A DNA stretch of 64,000 nt from NCBI RefSeq assembly GCF_036227125.1, contig NZ_CP109435.1:3658001-3722000 (forward strand), in the 5' to 3' direction. A model generated the notes under the pieces. The model did no database searches and was not told where the DNA came from. It was given only the letters and a program-made list of their open reading frames with translations. Within the stretch, counting starts at the first letter, position 1; the number at the start of each line of letters is the position of its first letter. Source of the DNA: Streptomyces sp. NBC_01485. GTDB taxonomy: Bacteria; Actinomycetota; Actinomycetes; Streptomycetales; Streptomycetaceae. This document shows, in pieces, positions 34,613 to 44,080 of the stretch. Position numbers and translations under genes: made by a program.

Positions 34613-36470
34613 AGAACGCGACGGAAGCGGTCTCCTTCAGCGTCCGCCATCCACTCCCGCCGGGCAGCCACAGCAGCCCGTCCTTGGAGGTCGCGAACAG
34701 CGGGGTGTCGCTGTCCTCGGAGGCGGCGATGCTGGTGACCTCGGTGAGGCCGGGAAGGGTGCCCGCCTCGGGGATCGAGCCGTCGCACTGCACGTACTGC
34801 GCCTGTTCCACGCCGCCGGCCTCGCGCCCGACGACCACGAGCCGGCTGTCCCCGGCCCACGACATGGTCCTGACCTGTTCCAGCTCCGGTGTCGCGGAGC
34901 GCAGTTCCTGGACCGAGACCTGCGCGGAGGCCTGTGCGCCGCTGCCCGGACCTCGTTCGCCCTGCTCGCCTCGTTCGCCCCGTTCGATCCGCCCGATGAG
35001 CAGGGACTGCCTGCCGCCCTTGTCCACGACGAGCGCGATCCGCACCCCGTCGGCGGCCACGCGCACGGCGTTGATCCGGCCGTCCAGGCCCGGCGTGAGG
35101 ACCTCCAGGGGCTGGCCGCCGCCCTTCGCCAGCAGGAGCAGCCGGGGGTCGTCGGGGTCGCGGTCGGCCACCCACAGGTCGCCCTGGGCGTCCCAACTGG
35201 GCGTGGTGAGCCGGTCGGTCTCGGTCTTGCCCTTGCTCTGGAGTACGGGGTCGCCGATGGAGCTGCCCGTGACGGTGGAGGTGACGTAGAGCGCCTTGCC
35301 GTCGAGGGCGACTCCGGCCGCGCTGTGTTCGTCGCGGGCCACGGCGACCGAGCGCAGGGCCTTGGCGCCGTCGCCGAGCGCTCCGGGCACGGGTTCGGCC
35401 CTGGTGTTGCCGCTGCCGCTCGTCATGCGGACGAGGCGGTGCTGGCCGTCGATGAAGTACAGGTAGCCGGGGTTGCTCTCGGAGCCGCGGGCGGCGACGG
35501 CGGCGGCCCGGTCCTCGGTCAGGGCGCACAGTTGTGTGCCGCCCGCGCGCAGTGCGATCTCGTCGATGGTGGGGGTGAGGCTCTGCAGGGAGAACAGCAG
35601 TTGTGCCGCCATCTCGTCGCACTTGCTCTGCCCGATGTGGGCCGCCTTGTCGTTCAGCGGCACGGTGAGTTTGTTCTGGTCGTCGGGTGTGAGCGACGTG
35701 ACGCCCTTGGGCAGCGCGGTGCCCGTGGGGAAGCTGGATCTGACGACGTGGCGCAGCCAACTGGTGGGTCCGGTGAGCACGGAGCGCACCATCTGTGTCA
35801 TGGGGTCGACGCGTTCCCGTACGTAGACGGGGTCGGCGACGGCCATGGGCTGGCCGGAGCCGTCGGCCGTGGTGTTGGAGGCGAAGTAGTACTTGTTGAC
35901 GGACACGTAGTTGCGCTGGAAGTCGGACTTGCCCATGACGACGCCCGAGGGGAGCGCGTCGATGCGCCACTGCCGGGTCTTCTTGTCGCGGGTGAGGTGG
36001 ACTGTCTGCCCGTAGTTGCCGGAGGCGGGCGAGTACGACTGCTGGGCGTCGACGGTGGCGACCTTCGTGCCGGTCAGGACGTACGAGTAGTCGTCGCCGT
36101 CCTCCCTGCTCCCGGCGGGGACGGTCTCGGTGGCGGGTCCGTCCGCCAGGACCGTCGTGGACCGTTCGGGCTGCCATTTCTGGGCGGTTTTGGTGGCCAG
36201 GTACTGGCGTGCCGTCGCGTAGCCCGGGTCGTCGCTGGTGAGTGCCTCGAGGAAGCCCTGGACGATCTCCTGGGGCGGTGCGTCGTCCCGGGGCGGCATC
36301 GCGAACACCCGTACCTGGGTGTCCTGGCGCGGGGTGGATTCGACGCCGCGCAGGTCTCCGCTGTCGGGCATCGAGGCGCACCCCGCCAGCAGTACGACGC
36401 CACAGGCGGCGTACGCCACCGTGCGCTCCGGCGTGCGCCGGGTTGTCCCCGCGCGCCGTTCACCGCCCAC
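34602..36470 (-). CDS. lpqB: Lipoprotein LpqB, accessory to the MtrAB two-component system
   Basis: 622 residues. A lipoprotein signal peptide (VAYAACGVVLLAGCASMP, lipobox LLAGC near residues 27-31) anchors it outside the membrane. Tandem GerMN-like domains (about 60-320) are followed by a beta-propeller-like domain with repeated strand patterns (about 330-620). LpqB interacts with the MtrB sensor and modulates MtrA phosphorylation in mycobacteria and streptomycetes. The GTG start has GGAGGC upstream and lies inside the end of mtrB (11-bp overlap), so it is the third gene of an mtrA-mtrB-lpqB operon. A short Glu/Arg/Gly repeat (IERGERGEQGERGPG, about residues 495-510) is unusual. Confidence 0.95.
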   Translation of the reverse strand: MGGERRAGTTRRTPERTVAYAACGVVLLAGCASMPDSGDLRGVESTPRQDTQVRVFAMPPRDDAPPQEIVQGFLEALTSDDPGYATARQYLATKTAQKWQPERSTTVLADGPATETVPAGSREDGDDYSYVLTGTKVATVDAQQSYSPASGNYGQTVHLTRDKKTRQWRIDALPSGVVMGKSDFQRNYVSVNKYYFASNTTADGSGQPMAVADPVYVRERVDPMTQMVRSVLTGPTSWLRHVVRSSFPTGTALPKGVTSLTPDDQNKLTVPLNDKAAHIGQSKCDEMAAQLLFSLQSLTPTIDEIALRAGGTQLCALTEDRAAAVAARGSESNPGYLYFIDGQHRLVRMTSGSGNTRAEPVPGALGDGAKALRSVAVARDEHSAAGVALDGKALYVTSTVTGSSIGDPVLQSKGKTETDRLTTPSWDAQGDLWVADRDPDDPRLLLLAKGGGQPLEVLTPGLDGRINAVRVAADGVRIALVVDKGGRQSLLIGRIERGERGEQGERGPGSGAQASAQVSVQELRSATPELEQVRTMSWAGDSRLVVVGREAGGVEQAQYVQCDGSIPEAGTLPGLTEVTSIAASEDSDTPLFATSKDGLLWLPGGSGWRTLKETASVAFYPG

Positions 36471-38709
36471 GAAATGCCTCCCCTTGCTCGTCCGAGCCCT
36501 CTGCCCTGGCCCCGGCCCCGGCTCCCCGCCGTCCCGGAGTCCCCCTCAACGCCGCACCCGTAGCACCCGTAGCACCCGTAGCACCCGCGTCAGCCATATC
36601 GGCCGTATCGGCCGTATCGGCCCCATCAGCCGTGTCGGCCGCATCACCCGTACCACCGGCCGCCCCAGGCGGCTCTTCCGGCCGCCGTCCGCCGGCACCC
36701 GTGCCCGTGCTCGTGCCCGGGGCGGCGGGCCGGGACACCACACGCGCGCCGTTGCCGGGCAGGGCCGTCGGGTCGGCCGTGGGGGCCACGGTGGCCGTGC
36801 GGGGCGTGAGCGGGGTGCGTGCGGCGGACTGCTGCTCGCCGGCGGGCCGTACGGGCACCGTGGCGCTCTTCTCGCCGCCGCGCGGCTGGCCGGCGTCGTC
36901 GCGTTCTCCCCGGTTGCGGCGGGAGTCCTTGGGTTCGAGCGGTATCGGTGAGCCCCGCAGCGGCTCGTCGGCGGTCCTGGGCAGCGTCAGCCGGAACTGG
37001 GAGCCGCCGCCGGGCTCTCCCCAGGCCTGTAGCCAGCCGCCGTGCAGCCGGGCGTCCTCCAGGGCGATGGACAGCCCCAGGCCGGTGCCGCCGGTGGTAC
37101 GCGCGCGTGCCGGGTCGGCGCGCCAGAACCGGCTGAAGACGCGGGTGGCCTCGCCGGGCTTGAGCCCGACGCCGTAGTCGCGCACGGCGATGGCGACGGC
37201 CCCGCCCGCGGCGGCCAGTTTGACGATGACGTCCTTGCCCTCGCCGTGTTCCACGGCGTTGACGACCAGGTTGCGCAGCACCCGCTCCACGCGCCGGGCG
37301 TCGGCCTCGGCGACGACGGGCTGCTGGTCGCCGATGACGTGGACGGTCGTCCCCTTGCGTTCGGCGAGCGGCGCGGCCCCGCTGACGACCCGCCGTACGA
37401 CCTGCCTGAGGTCGATCGGCTCGGCTTCGAGGGCGGCGGCGCCGGCGTCGAAGCGGCTGATCTCCAGCAGGTCGGCGAGGAGCGTCTCGAACCGGTCGAG
37501 CTGGTCGGCGAGGAGTTCCGCGGACCGGGCGGTGACGGGGTCGAAGTCGACGCGGGCGTCGTGGATGACGTCGGCGGCCATGCGGACGGTCGTCAGCGGT
37601 GTCCGCAGTTCGTGCGAGACGTCGGACACGAACCGCCGCTGCATCCGTGACAGGTCCTCCAGCTGCTGGATCTTCAGCTGGAGGTTCTGGGCCATCTTGT
37701 TGAAGGCCTCGCCGAGGCGCGCGATGTCGTCCTCGCCGGTGACCTTCATCCGTTCCTGCAGCCGCCCGGCGGACAGCCGCTCGGCGATCCCGGCGGCCAT
37801 CCGCACGGGCGTGACGACCTGCCGCACCACGAGCCAGGCGATCGCGCCCAGGAGGACGACGACGAAGAGTCCGGCGGTCGCCAGCGTGCCCTTGACCAGG
37901 CTGAGCGACTTCTCCTCCTGCGTCAGCGGGAAGAGGTAGTACAGCTCGTACGGGTCGCCGTTGGGGTCGTTGACCTGCTTGCCGATGACCAGGGCCGGCT
38001 GGGACTCCTTGTGGTTGCTGTAGCGGATGCGGGAGTAGCTCTGGACCGCGCCGGTGCTGGTGTTGACCCGTGCGCGCAGGTTCTCGGGGACGCTCTTGTT
38101 GGGGTCGACGAAGCCGGAGGCGCGCGGTCCGCGTCCGGCTTCGCTGTCGTCGCCGGGGGGCAGGGTGACCACGTCGAAGGCGCCCTGGCCGCCGCTGGAC
38201 AGCGACGACACGAGTTCGCTCATCCATTCGATGACGTTCTGCGAGGCGCGGCCGTCCGCCGGGGTCCCGTCGTCCGCGGTCGCGCTGGCGGCCTCGTCGG
38301 CCTTCTGCTTGGCCACGGCGAATCCGCCGGTGGCCTGGCTCTGGGACGCCTTGACCTTGGCGTCCAGCAGCCCGTTGCGGACCTGCCCGATGACGACGAA
38401 GCCCAGCAGCAGGACGACGCCCAGTGACATCAGCAGTGTCGTGGCGACGACCTTGAGCTGGATGTTGCGCCGCCACAGCCGCATGACGGGCAGCAGCGGC
38501 CGGCGCACCCAGCGCAGCAGCAGCCTCAGGACCGGGCTGCCCTGCACCCCGCCCTGGAGGAGCCCGCCTTCGAGGAGGCGCGCGAAGCGTGAACCCCGCG
38601 GCCCCCGCGGCCCTCTTGGCCCCCGTGACCCCGGTGTCTTACGGCCGACAGGCCGCTCCGGACGGGCCCCGGACCGACCGGGGGCCGAAGCGGCACTGTC
38701 CCCGGACAT
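36460..38709 (-). CDS. mtrB: Sensor histidine kinase MtrB
   Basis: 749 residues. An N-terminal collagen-like Gly-Pro-Arg run (about residues 28-38) precedes TM1 (ATTLLMSLGVVLLLGFVVI), an extracytoplasmic sensor domain, TM2 (LFVVVLLGAIAWLVV) and HAMP. HisKA carries the phospho-His in SHELRTPLTT (near 365). The ATPase has N-box NLVVNAVEHG, G1 DYGVGLKPG and G2 TGGTGLGLSI. The C-terminal about 170 residues are low-complexity, ending in TAD/GAT tripeptide repeats. I chose ATG 38709, one base after the mtrA stop; GTG 38742 would overlap mtrA and add 11 residues. It controls cell-wall homeostasis, development and antibiotic production with MtrA. Confidence 0.95.
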   Translation of the reverse strand: MSGDSAASAPGRSGARPERPVGRKTPGSRGPRGPRGPRGSRFARLLEGGLLQGGVQGSPVLRLLLRWVRRPLLPVMRLWRRNIQLKVVATTLLMSLGVVLLLGFVVIGQVRNGLLDAKVKASQSQATGGFAVAKQKADEAASATADDGTPADGRASQNVIEWMSELVSSLSSGGQGAFDVVTLPPGDDSEAGRGPRASGFVDPNKSVPENLRARVNTSTGAVQSYSRIRYSNHKESQPALVIGKQVNDPNGDPYELYYLFPLTQEEKSLSLVKGTLATAGLFVVVLLGAIAWLVVRQVVTPVRMAAGIAERLSAGRLQERMKVTGEDDIARLGEAFNKMAQNLQLKIQQLEDLSRMQRRFVSDVSHELRTPLTTVRMAADVIHDARVDFDPVTARSAELLADQLDRFETLLADLLEISRFDAGAAALEAEPIDLRQVVRRVVSGAAPLAERKGTTVHVIGDQQPVVAEADARRVERVLRNLVVNAVEHGEGKDVIVKLAAAGGAVAIAVRDYGVGLKPGEATRVFSRFWRADPARARTTGGTGLGLSIALEDARLHGGWLQAWGEPGGGSQFRLTLPRTADEPLRGSPIPLEPKDSRRNRGERDDAGQPRGGEKSATVPVRPAGEQQSAARTPLTPRTATVAPTADPTALPGNGARVVSRPAAPGTSTGTGAGGRRPEEPPGAAGGTGDAADTADGADTADTADMADAGATGATGATGAALRGTPGRRGAGAGARAEGSDEQGEAFRGR
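36554..36651. repeat. 9-bp in-frame coding repeats at the mtrB 3' end
   Basis: GCACCCGTA at 36554, 36563 and 36572 (exact), then ATCGGCCGT-type units at 36598, 36607, 36616, 36625, 36634 and 36643. They encode the (G)AT and TAD/GAD tripeptides of the MtrB tail. Confidence 0.85.
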
Positions 38710-38710
38710 G

Positions 38711-39400
38711 TCAGCTGGGCCCTGCCTTGTATCCGACGCCACGGACGGTCACCACGATCTCGGGCCGCTCGGGATCCTTCTCGACCTTGGAGCGCAGCCG
38801 CTGGACGTGCACGTTGACCAGGCGGGTGTCGGCGGCGTGCCGGTAGCCCCACACCTGCTCGAGGAGCACCTCGCGGGTGAACACCTGCCAGGGCTTGCGC
38901 GCGAGCGCGACCAGCAGGTCGAACTCCAGCGGTGTCAGCGCGATCGACTGCCCGTCCCGCTTCACGGAGTGCCCGGCCACGTCGATGACCAGGTCGCCTA
39001 TGGCGAGCTGCTCGGGCGTCGGCTCCTCCGACCTGCGCAGCCGGGCCCGGATCCGGGCGACCAGCTCCTTCGGCTTGAACGGCTTCACGATGTAGTCGTC
39101 GGCGCCGGACTCGAGGCCGACGACCACGTCGACGGTGTCGCTCTTCGCCGTGAGCATCACGATCGGCACCCCGGACTCCGCCCTGATCAGGCGGCACACC
39201 TCGATGCCGTCCCGGCCGGGCAGCATCAGGTCCAGCAGCACCAGGTCGGGTTTCGCCTCACGGAAAGCAGCCAGCGCCTTGTCACCGTCGGCTACGAAAG
39301 ACGGCTCAAAACCTTCACCACGCAGCACGATGCCGAGCATCTCGGCCAGTGCGGTGTCGTCGTCGACGACAAGGACTCGTCCCTTCATAAACGACATCAT
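38711..39400 (-). CDS. mtrA: Response regulator MtrA (OmpR family)
   Basis: 229 residues, the length I recall for streptomycete MtrA. The receiver has VDDD (residues 12-15 region), the phospho-acceptor DLVLLDLMLPGRDG, TAKSD and KPFKPKE. The winged-helix output domain ends QVWGYRHAADTRLVNVHVQRLRSKVE and GVGYKAG. It is a master regulator of development and osmotic/cell-wall functions. ATG 39400 is chosen (MMSFMKGR); ATG 39388 would also give a complete receiver. First gene of the mtrA-mtrB-lpqB operon. Several GTCACTG elements lie 60-80 bp upstream and could be autoregulatory sites. Confidence 0.97.
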   Translation of the reverse strand: MMSFMKGRVLVVDDDTALAEMLGIVLRGEGFEPSFVADGDKALAAFREAKPDLVLLDLMLPGRDGIEVCRLIRAESGVPIVMLTAKSDTVDVVVGLESGADDYIVKPFKPKELVARIRARLRRSEEPTPEQLAIGDLVIDVAGHSVKRDGQSIALTPLEFDLLVALARKPWQVFTREVLLEQVWGYRHAADTRLVNVHVQRLRSKVEKDPERPEIVVTVRGVGYKAGPS

Positions 39401-39584
39401 CCCATTCTCGTAACAGTGACAGAGGCGCTGGTGAGCAGGGTCACTGGCCCGTGACGATAGTCGTACGCGACGGTCACTGTCTGCCCCGGCCCCCGGACAC
39501 CGGTCCCGGCGACCGCCGCCGGGAGCTACGCCGACGGAAAAACCCCGGTGCGTGGTACCGCCTTCCGGTGGTGGGATGCGCCGC

Positions 39585-40433
39585 ATGAGCGACCCGTCGC
39601 GCGACCGCATCGAGCGGTACTACGCCACCGTGCCCCTCCTCTTCGCCGACGCCGAGGACTTCGGCCCGCTGCGCCTGTTCGTACGGCGGGAGCCGGGCGC
39701 CCCGTACTACGGCGGCCCCGGCCACGCCCAGCCCACCGCGGCGGGCGCGGCTTCCGTCGGCTCCGCCGACATCGCCCGGGTGCGGGCCCGCCAGCGCGAA
39801 CTCGGTGTGCCGGAGGCGTTCGAATGGCTCGCCGAGTCGGCGCCGGCGCTGCGCGCCCGTATCGAGGCCGCAGGCCTCTCGGTGCTACGACGCCCGCTCA
39901 TGCTCCTCCCACCCCACCACCCGCTCCCTCCGCAGCCCCTGCCGGACGGTGTGACCCTTCGCGCGCTGACCGAGGACGACCCCGCGCTCCCCGCCGCACT
40001 CGCCCTCCCCCGTCTGGCCTTCGCCCAGCCGCCCACCCCGACGGCCGGCGCGTCGGACCGTACGGAACTGTCGAGGCTGGCCGCGGAGTTGGCCGAGGAC
40101 GGCACGGTGGCCGCCGTCCGCCCCACGCTTCGCGCCGGACACAAGACGCTCGTCGCCGCCCTCGCCCCGGACGGCACCCCGCTCGCGACCGGCCACTACC
40201 ACCCGGCGACCGGCACCACGGAGATCGGCGGCGTCGGCACCCTGCCCTCCGCCCGCCGCCAGGGTCTGGCCGCCGCCGTGACAGCGGCGCTGGTCGGCCA
40301 CGCCCGCGACCACGGCGTCGACACGATCTTCCTCGCCTACGCGGAGGAGACCGCCGCCCGCATCTACGCCCGCCTCGGCTTCCGCCCCGCCGGCACGACC
40401 CTGCTGATCGCCGGCCAGCCCGCCCGCTCGTAG
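39585..40433 (+). CDS. GNAT N-acetyltransferase
   Basis: About 282 residues. The C-terminal GNAT core has GGVGTLPSARRQGLAAAVTAALV (acetyl-CoA loop R-x-Q-G-L-A) and AYAEETAARIYARLGFRPAGT (alpha4/beta5). The N-terminal about 120 residues form a less conserved domain (RDRIERYYATVPLLFADAEDFGPL). ATG 39585 has GGTGGG nine bases upstream; ATG 39576 is also possible. It is divergent from mtrA and convergent with mtnA. Substrate unknown. Confidence 0.88.
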   Translation: MSDPSRDRIERYYATVPLLFADAEDFGPLRLFVRREPGAPYYGGPGHAQPTAAGAASVGSADIARVRARQRELGVPEAFEWLAESAPALRARIEAAGLSVLRRPLMLLPPHHPLPPQPLPDGVTLRALTEDDPALPAALALPRLAFAQPPTPTAGASDRTELSRLAAELAEDGTVAAVRPTLRAGHKTLVAALAPDGTPLATGHYHPATGTTEIGGVGTLPSARRQGLAAAVTAALVGHARDHGVDTIFLAYAEETAARIYARLGFRPAGTTLLIAGQPARS

Positions 40434-40472
40434 CACCGCACTCCGGTTCACACAGACGCCGACGGCCGGTCA

Positions 40473-40517
40473 GGTCAGTCCGGGCCAGGGCAGTCCGGGT
40501 ACGGTCAGTCCGGGTCC
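40473..40517. repeat. 15-bp tandem repeat carrying the mtnA stop codon
   Basis: GGTCAGTCCGGG at 40473-40484, GGGCAGTCCGGG at 40488 and GGTCAGTCCGGG at 40503-40514. The TCA at 40505 is the mtnA TGA stop. The first and third units are 30 bp apart, so a second in-frame TGA follows in the mRNA. Confidence 0.85.
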
Positions 40518-41653
40518 CCGTCCTGGCGTGCCCGGCCGCACAGTTCGGCCAGCGCATCGGCCGTCACCGGCGATATCGCGCCCTCCTCCGTGACGATCGC
40601 CGTCAGCAGCTCGGGCGGCGTCACGTCGAACGCCGGGTTGTACGCCTGCGTCCCCAAGGGCGCCACCGGAATCCCTCCTCCCGCTCCCGTCACCGGCGCC
40701 TGGGCCGCCATGACCTCCGTCACCTCGAACCCGGGACGCTGCTCCACCTCGATCGACGCCCCGTCCGGCGTCCGCGCATCCACCGTCGTCACCGGCGCCA
40801 CCACGATGAACGGCACATGGTGGTAGCGCGCGAGCACCGCGAGCGGATAACTCCCCACCTTGTTCGCCACCGACCCGTCGGCCGCGATCCGGTCCGCGCC
40901 GATCAGCACCGCGTCCACCTCTCCCGCCGCGAACAGCGAGCCCGCCGCGCTGTCCGTCAGCAGGGTGTACGCCATGCCGTTGCGCGCCGCCTCGTACGCC
41001 GTGAGGCGGGCGCCCTGCAGCAGCGGACGCGTCTCGTCCACCCACAGCCGGCGCAGCCGTCCCGCCCGGTGCGCGGCGAGCGCCACCGCGAACGCGGTCC
41101 CCTCCCCGCCCGACACCAGCGAACCGGTGTTGCAGTGCGTGAGGACACGGTGCCCGCCGCCGGGCAGCAGCTCGTCGAGGAGCGCCAGCCCGTGCCCGGC
41201 CATCCGGGCACTGGCCGCGGCGTCCTCCCGGTGCAGTTGCCGCGCGGCCGCCAGCGCCGCCCGCGCACCCTGCCCCGGATCACCGCCCCGAACGGCTCCC
41301 GCCCGGTAGGCGGACCGGGCCCGGCGCACGCCGACGGACAGGTTCACCGCGGTGGGCCGGGCGCCCGCCAGCGCGTTCGCGGCCTCGTCCACGTCGAAGC
41401 CGCGCGCGGCGGCGAGCGCGACGCCGTACGCTCCGGCGATCCCGAGCAGCGGCGCTCCCCGCACGGCCAGCGAGCGGATCGCCTCCACCAGCACGGACGC
41501 GTCCGTACACACCAGTTCGACTTCTTCGGCCGGCAGTCTCGTCTGGTCGAGAACGACCAGTACGGGACCTTCGGGCAGCTCCTCCCAACGGATCGCCGGT
41601 GTCTGGGCCGGCGGCCCCTTGTCCTCGCCGGGTCGCGCGTACTGATCAGCCAT
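40505..41653 (-). CDS. mtnA: S-methyl-5-thioribose-1-phosphate isomerase
   Basis: 382 residues. It converts methylthioribose-1-phosphate to methylthioribulose-1-phosphate in the methionine salvage pathway. The catalytic Cys is in LTHCNTGSL (near 182) and the acid in LIGADRIAADGSVANKVGSY (near 263-282); RGAPLLGIAGAYGVALAA is the family N-terminal motif. ATG 41653 aligns with the domain start. It runs opposite to both neighbours. No other salvage genes are adjacent; sahH, which feeds the same methyl cycle, is 14 kb away. Confidence 0.95.
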   Translation of the reverse strand: MADQYARPGEDKGPPAQTPAIRWEELPEGPVLVVLDQTRLPAEEVELVCTDASVLVEAIRSLAVRGAPLLGIAGAYGVALAAARGFDVDEAANALAGARPTAVNLSVGVRRARSAYRAGAVRGGDPGQGARAALAAARQLHREDAAASARMAGHGLALLDELLPGGGHRVLTHCNTGSLVSGGEGTAFAVALAAHRAGRLRRLWVDETRPLLQGARLTAYEAARNGMAYTLLTDSAAGSLFAAGEVDAVLIGADRIAADGSVANKVGSYPLAVLARYHHVPFIVVAPVTTVDARTPDGASIEVEQRPGFEVTEVMAAQAPVTGAGGGIPVAPLGTQAYNPAFDVTPPELLTAIVTEEGAISPVTADALAELCGRARQDGDPD

Positions 41654-41817
41654 GTGGTGAGTCTGCCCACGATCCGGCGGACCATGGAGGGCGGGCAGCC
41701 AGGGATGCGGCCAGGTGTCCAGCCCGTACCGCGGCCGGTCCCCCGACCAGGCCCCCATGGCACGATGGCTCCCAACCTGCCGCCGCGACCGCGGACGGGC
41801 ACGCTGAAGGAGCGACG

Positions 41818-43209
41818 ATGAAAGACACTCCGGGCTGGGCCTCGCCCGGATCCGCCCCGTCCGACGGACAGGAGCCCGGCGCGTCCCACCCCGCCGAGCC
41901 CTCCGGCCCGCAGCCCGTGGACCAGCCGGGCGCGAACCCACCGAGCCCCGGCGCGAAGTGGTCCAAGGAACAGCCGCCACCCGCCCAGTGGTCCGCGCCC
42001 ACAGGCCCCCAGAACCCCGGCCAGACCCCACCGCCGCCCCCACCGCCCGGCCCGGGCTGGAGCACCCACCCGCCCACCGGACCGGGTGCCGGCCACCCCG
42101 GCGGCCCCGCAGGCCCCGGCGGACACGGCGGCTACGGCGGACAGCCCGGACAAGGCGGCTACGGCGGTTACGGCGCTCCCGGCGGCTGGGGTACCGGCTG
42201 GGGCGGCCCCCCGCCCGCCGCGAAGCCCGGCGTGATCCCGCTGCGCCCGCTCGGCGTGGGCGAGATCCTCGACGGCGCCGTCGCCACCATGCGCACGTAC
42301 TGGCGCACGGTCCTGGGCATCTCGCTGACCGTCGCGGTCGTCACCCAGGTCTTCGTCGTCCTGCTGCAGGGCCTGATCCTCGAAGGCGCCACGGACACGA
42401 CCGCGCTCGGCGACCGCAGCGCCACCGTCGACGAGCAGCTCGACGCCATGAGCGACGCCCTGCGCGCCTCCGGCCCGGTCCTCCTCATCACGCTCCTCGG
42501 CACCATCACGGCGACCGCCCTGCTCACGGCCGTCACCAGCCGCGCGGTGCTCGGCAAACCCGTCACGCTCAGGGAGGCCTGGCGCGACGCCCGCCCCCAG
42601 GTGCCCAGGCTGTTCGGTCTGATCTTCCTGGTGATGCTCATCACCGCGGGCGCCGCCTTCGCGTGCCTGCTGCCGGGCGCCCTCGTGACCGCCGCCGGAA
42701 GCACCGCCGTGGGCGGCGCGCTCACGGCCTTCGGCGTCCTCGGCTCGATCGTCGTCGGGCTGTGGGTGCTGATCCGCTTCTCCCTCGCCTCGCCCGCGCT
42801 GATGCTGGAGAAGCAGGGCATCAAGAAGGCCCTCGGCCGTTCCGCGAAGCTCACCCGCGGCTCCTGGTGGCGCGTCTTCGGCATCGAACTGCTCGCCGTG
42901 ATCATCGCGAACATCATCGCGATGATCGTCGTCGTCCCCTTCGTCCTCGTCGGCGCCGCCCTCAGCGACGGCGGTGTCGGCGGCGTGGTCGAGGCGGGCG
43001 GCGGCGACTTCGGCTGGACCTACCTGATCGTCAGCGGCGTCGGCTCGGTCATCGGCTCCATGGTCACCTTCCCGATCGTGGCGGGCGTCTTCGTGCTGCT
43101 CTACGTCGACCAGCGCATCCGCCGCGAGGCCCTCGACCTCGACCTGGCCCGCGCCGCAGGCCTCCAGGACTACGGCTCCCCCGCTCCCGGCACGACCCCG
43201 GGGAGCTGA
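41818..43209 (+). CDS. Multi-pass membrane protein with proline/glycine-rich N-terminus (glycerophosphoryl diester phosphodiesterase membrane-domain-like)
   Basis: 463 residues. The first about 140 are cytoplasmic-type disordered Pro/Gly/Ser/Gln (TPPPPPPPGPGWS, GGYGGQPG units). IPLRPLGVGEILDGAVATMRTYWRTVLGIS then starts six or so membrane spans, and RSAKLTRGSWWRVFGIELLAVIIANIIAMIVVVPFVLV is near the end. The pattern matches the GPDPase_memb/DUF7847-like family that precedes DUF4129-DUF4350-MoxR-DUF58 operons. The ATG follows AAGGAGCGACG. First gene of a tightly coupled five-gene operon; the exact function is unknown. Confidence 0.88.
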   Translation: MKDTPGWASPGSAPSDGQEPGASHPAEPSGPQPVDQPGANPPSPGAKWSKEQPPPAQWSAPTGPQNPGQTPPPPPPPGPGWSTHPPTGPGAGHPGGPAGPGGHGGYGGQPGQGGYGGYGAPGGWGTGWGGPPPAAKPGVIPLRPLGVGEILDGAVATMRTYWRTVLGISLTVAVVTQVFVVLLQGLILEGATDTTALGDRSATVDEQLDAMSDALRASGPVLLITLLGTITATALLTAVTSRAVLGKPVTLREAWRDARPQVPRLFGLIFLVMLITAGAAFACLLPGALVTAAGSTAVGGALTAFGVLGSIVVGLWVLIRFSLASPALMLEKQGIKKALGRSAKLTRGSWWRVFGIELLAVIIANIIAMIVVVPFVLVGAALSDGGVGGVVEAGGGDFGWTYLIVSGVGSVIGSMVTFPIVAGVFVLLYVDQRIRREALDLDLARAAGLQDYGSPAPGTTPGS

Positions 43210-43213
43210 TGCG

Positions 43214-44080
43214 GTGAGCCCGGCGGGGGGAGTTCTCACAGCGGTACCGCTCCCGGGCAGCCTGCCCGTACAGGCGCTGCCCGGGATGTCCGGCATCACC
43301 GACGCGATCACCGACGCGCTCCCGGCGACCCTCTCCCGCGCCGCCGACAGAGCCGTAGCAACACTGCTGCGGGCGGGCGGCGACGGCACCGTGCTGTCAC
43401 TGGCCCGCTCCGGCGACGCGCCGCCGGTGACCGTCCCCCGTGACCCCGCGCGGGAGGCGGTCCGCCGCGAGCTGTCCAAGGACCTGTACCACCAGAACGA
43501 CCCCAGCCTGCTCCAGCGCGCCCTGGACACCTTGTGGGACTGGATCGGCGACCTGTTCGCCACCGCCTCGACCGCCACCCCCGGCGGCACGCTCGGCCTC
43601 CTGGTCGTCGTCCTCGCCGTCGCGGCCGTCGTGGGCGCCCTGTGGTGGCGCCTGGGCACCCCACGCCGCCAACCCTCCTCCACCGCCGCCCTGTTCGACG
43701 ACCGCCCCCGCAGCGCCGCCGAACACCGGGCGACGGCCGAGGCGCACGCCGCCCAGGGCCACTGGAACCAGGCCGTCCAGGAACGCATGCGCGCCATCGT
43801 CCGCTCCCTGGAGGAACGCGCCCTCCTCGACGCCCGCCCCGGCCGCACCGCCGACGAAGCCGCCGCCGACGCCGGACGCACCCTGCCCGCCCACACCGAC
43901 CGACTGCGCACCGCCGCCCGCGACTTCGACGACGTGACATACGGCGGCCGCCGCGCGACCGGGCAGTCGTACCGGCACATCGCCGAACTCGACCTCGACC
44001 TCGAACGCACCAAGCCCCGACTCACGGCGAACAGCACCCACACCGCGGCCCACACCGCCCGCCAGGGAGCCGCCGAATGA
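43214..44080 (+). CDS. DUF4129 domain membrane protein
   Basis: 288 residues. A probable signal/leader region is followed by VRRELSKDLYHQNDPSLLQRALDTLWDWI, a membrane span (LGLLVVVLAVAAVVGALWWRL, about 120-140) and a cytoplasmic DUF4129 domain (EHRATAEAHAAQGHWNQAVQERMRAIVRSLEERALLDARPGRTADEAAADAG, about 170-230). GTG start with GGGGAG upstream; the stop overlaps the next ATG. DUF4129 proteins accompany MoxR/DUF58 systems and occur fused to transglutaminase-like domains elsewhere. Confidence 0.9.
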   Translation: MSPAGGVLTAVPLPGSLPVQALPGMSGITDAITDALPATLSRAADRAVATLLRAGGDGTVLSLARSGDAPPVTVPRDPAREAVRRELSKDLYHQNDPSLLQRALDTLWDWIGDLFATASTATPGGTLGLLVVVLAVAAVVGALWWRLGTPRRQPSSTAALFDDRPRSAAEHRATAEAHAAQGHWNQAVQERMRAIVRSLEERALLDARPGRTADEAAADAGRTLPAHTDRLRTAARDFDDVTYGGRRATGQSYRHIAELDLDLERTKPRLTANSTHTAAHTARQGAAE

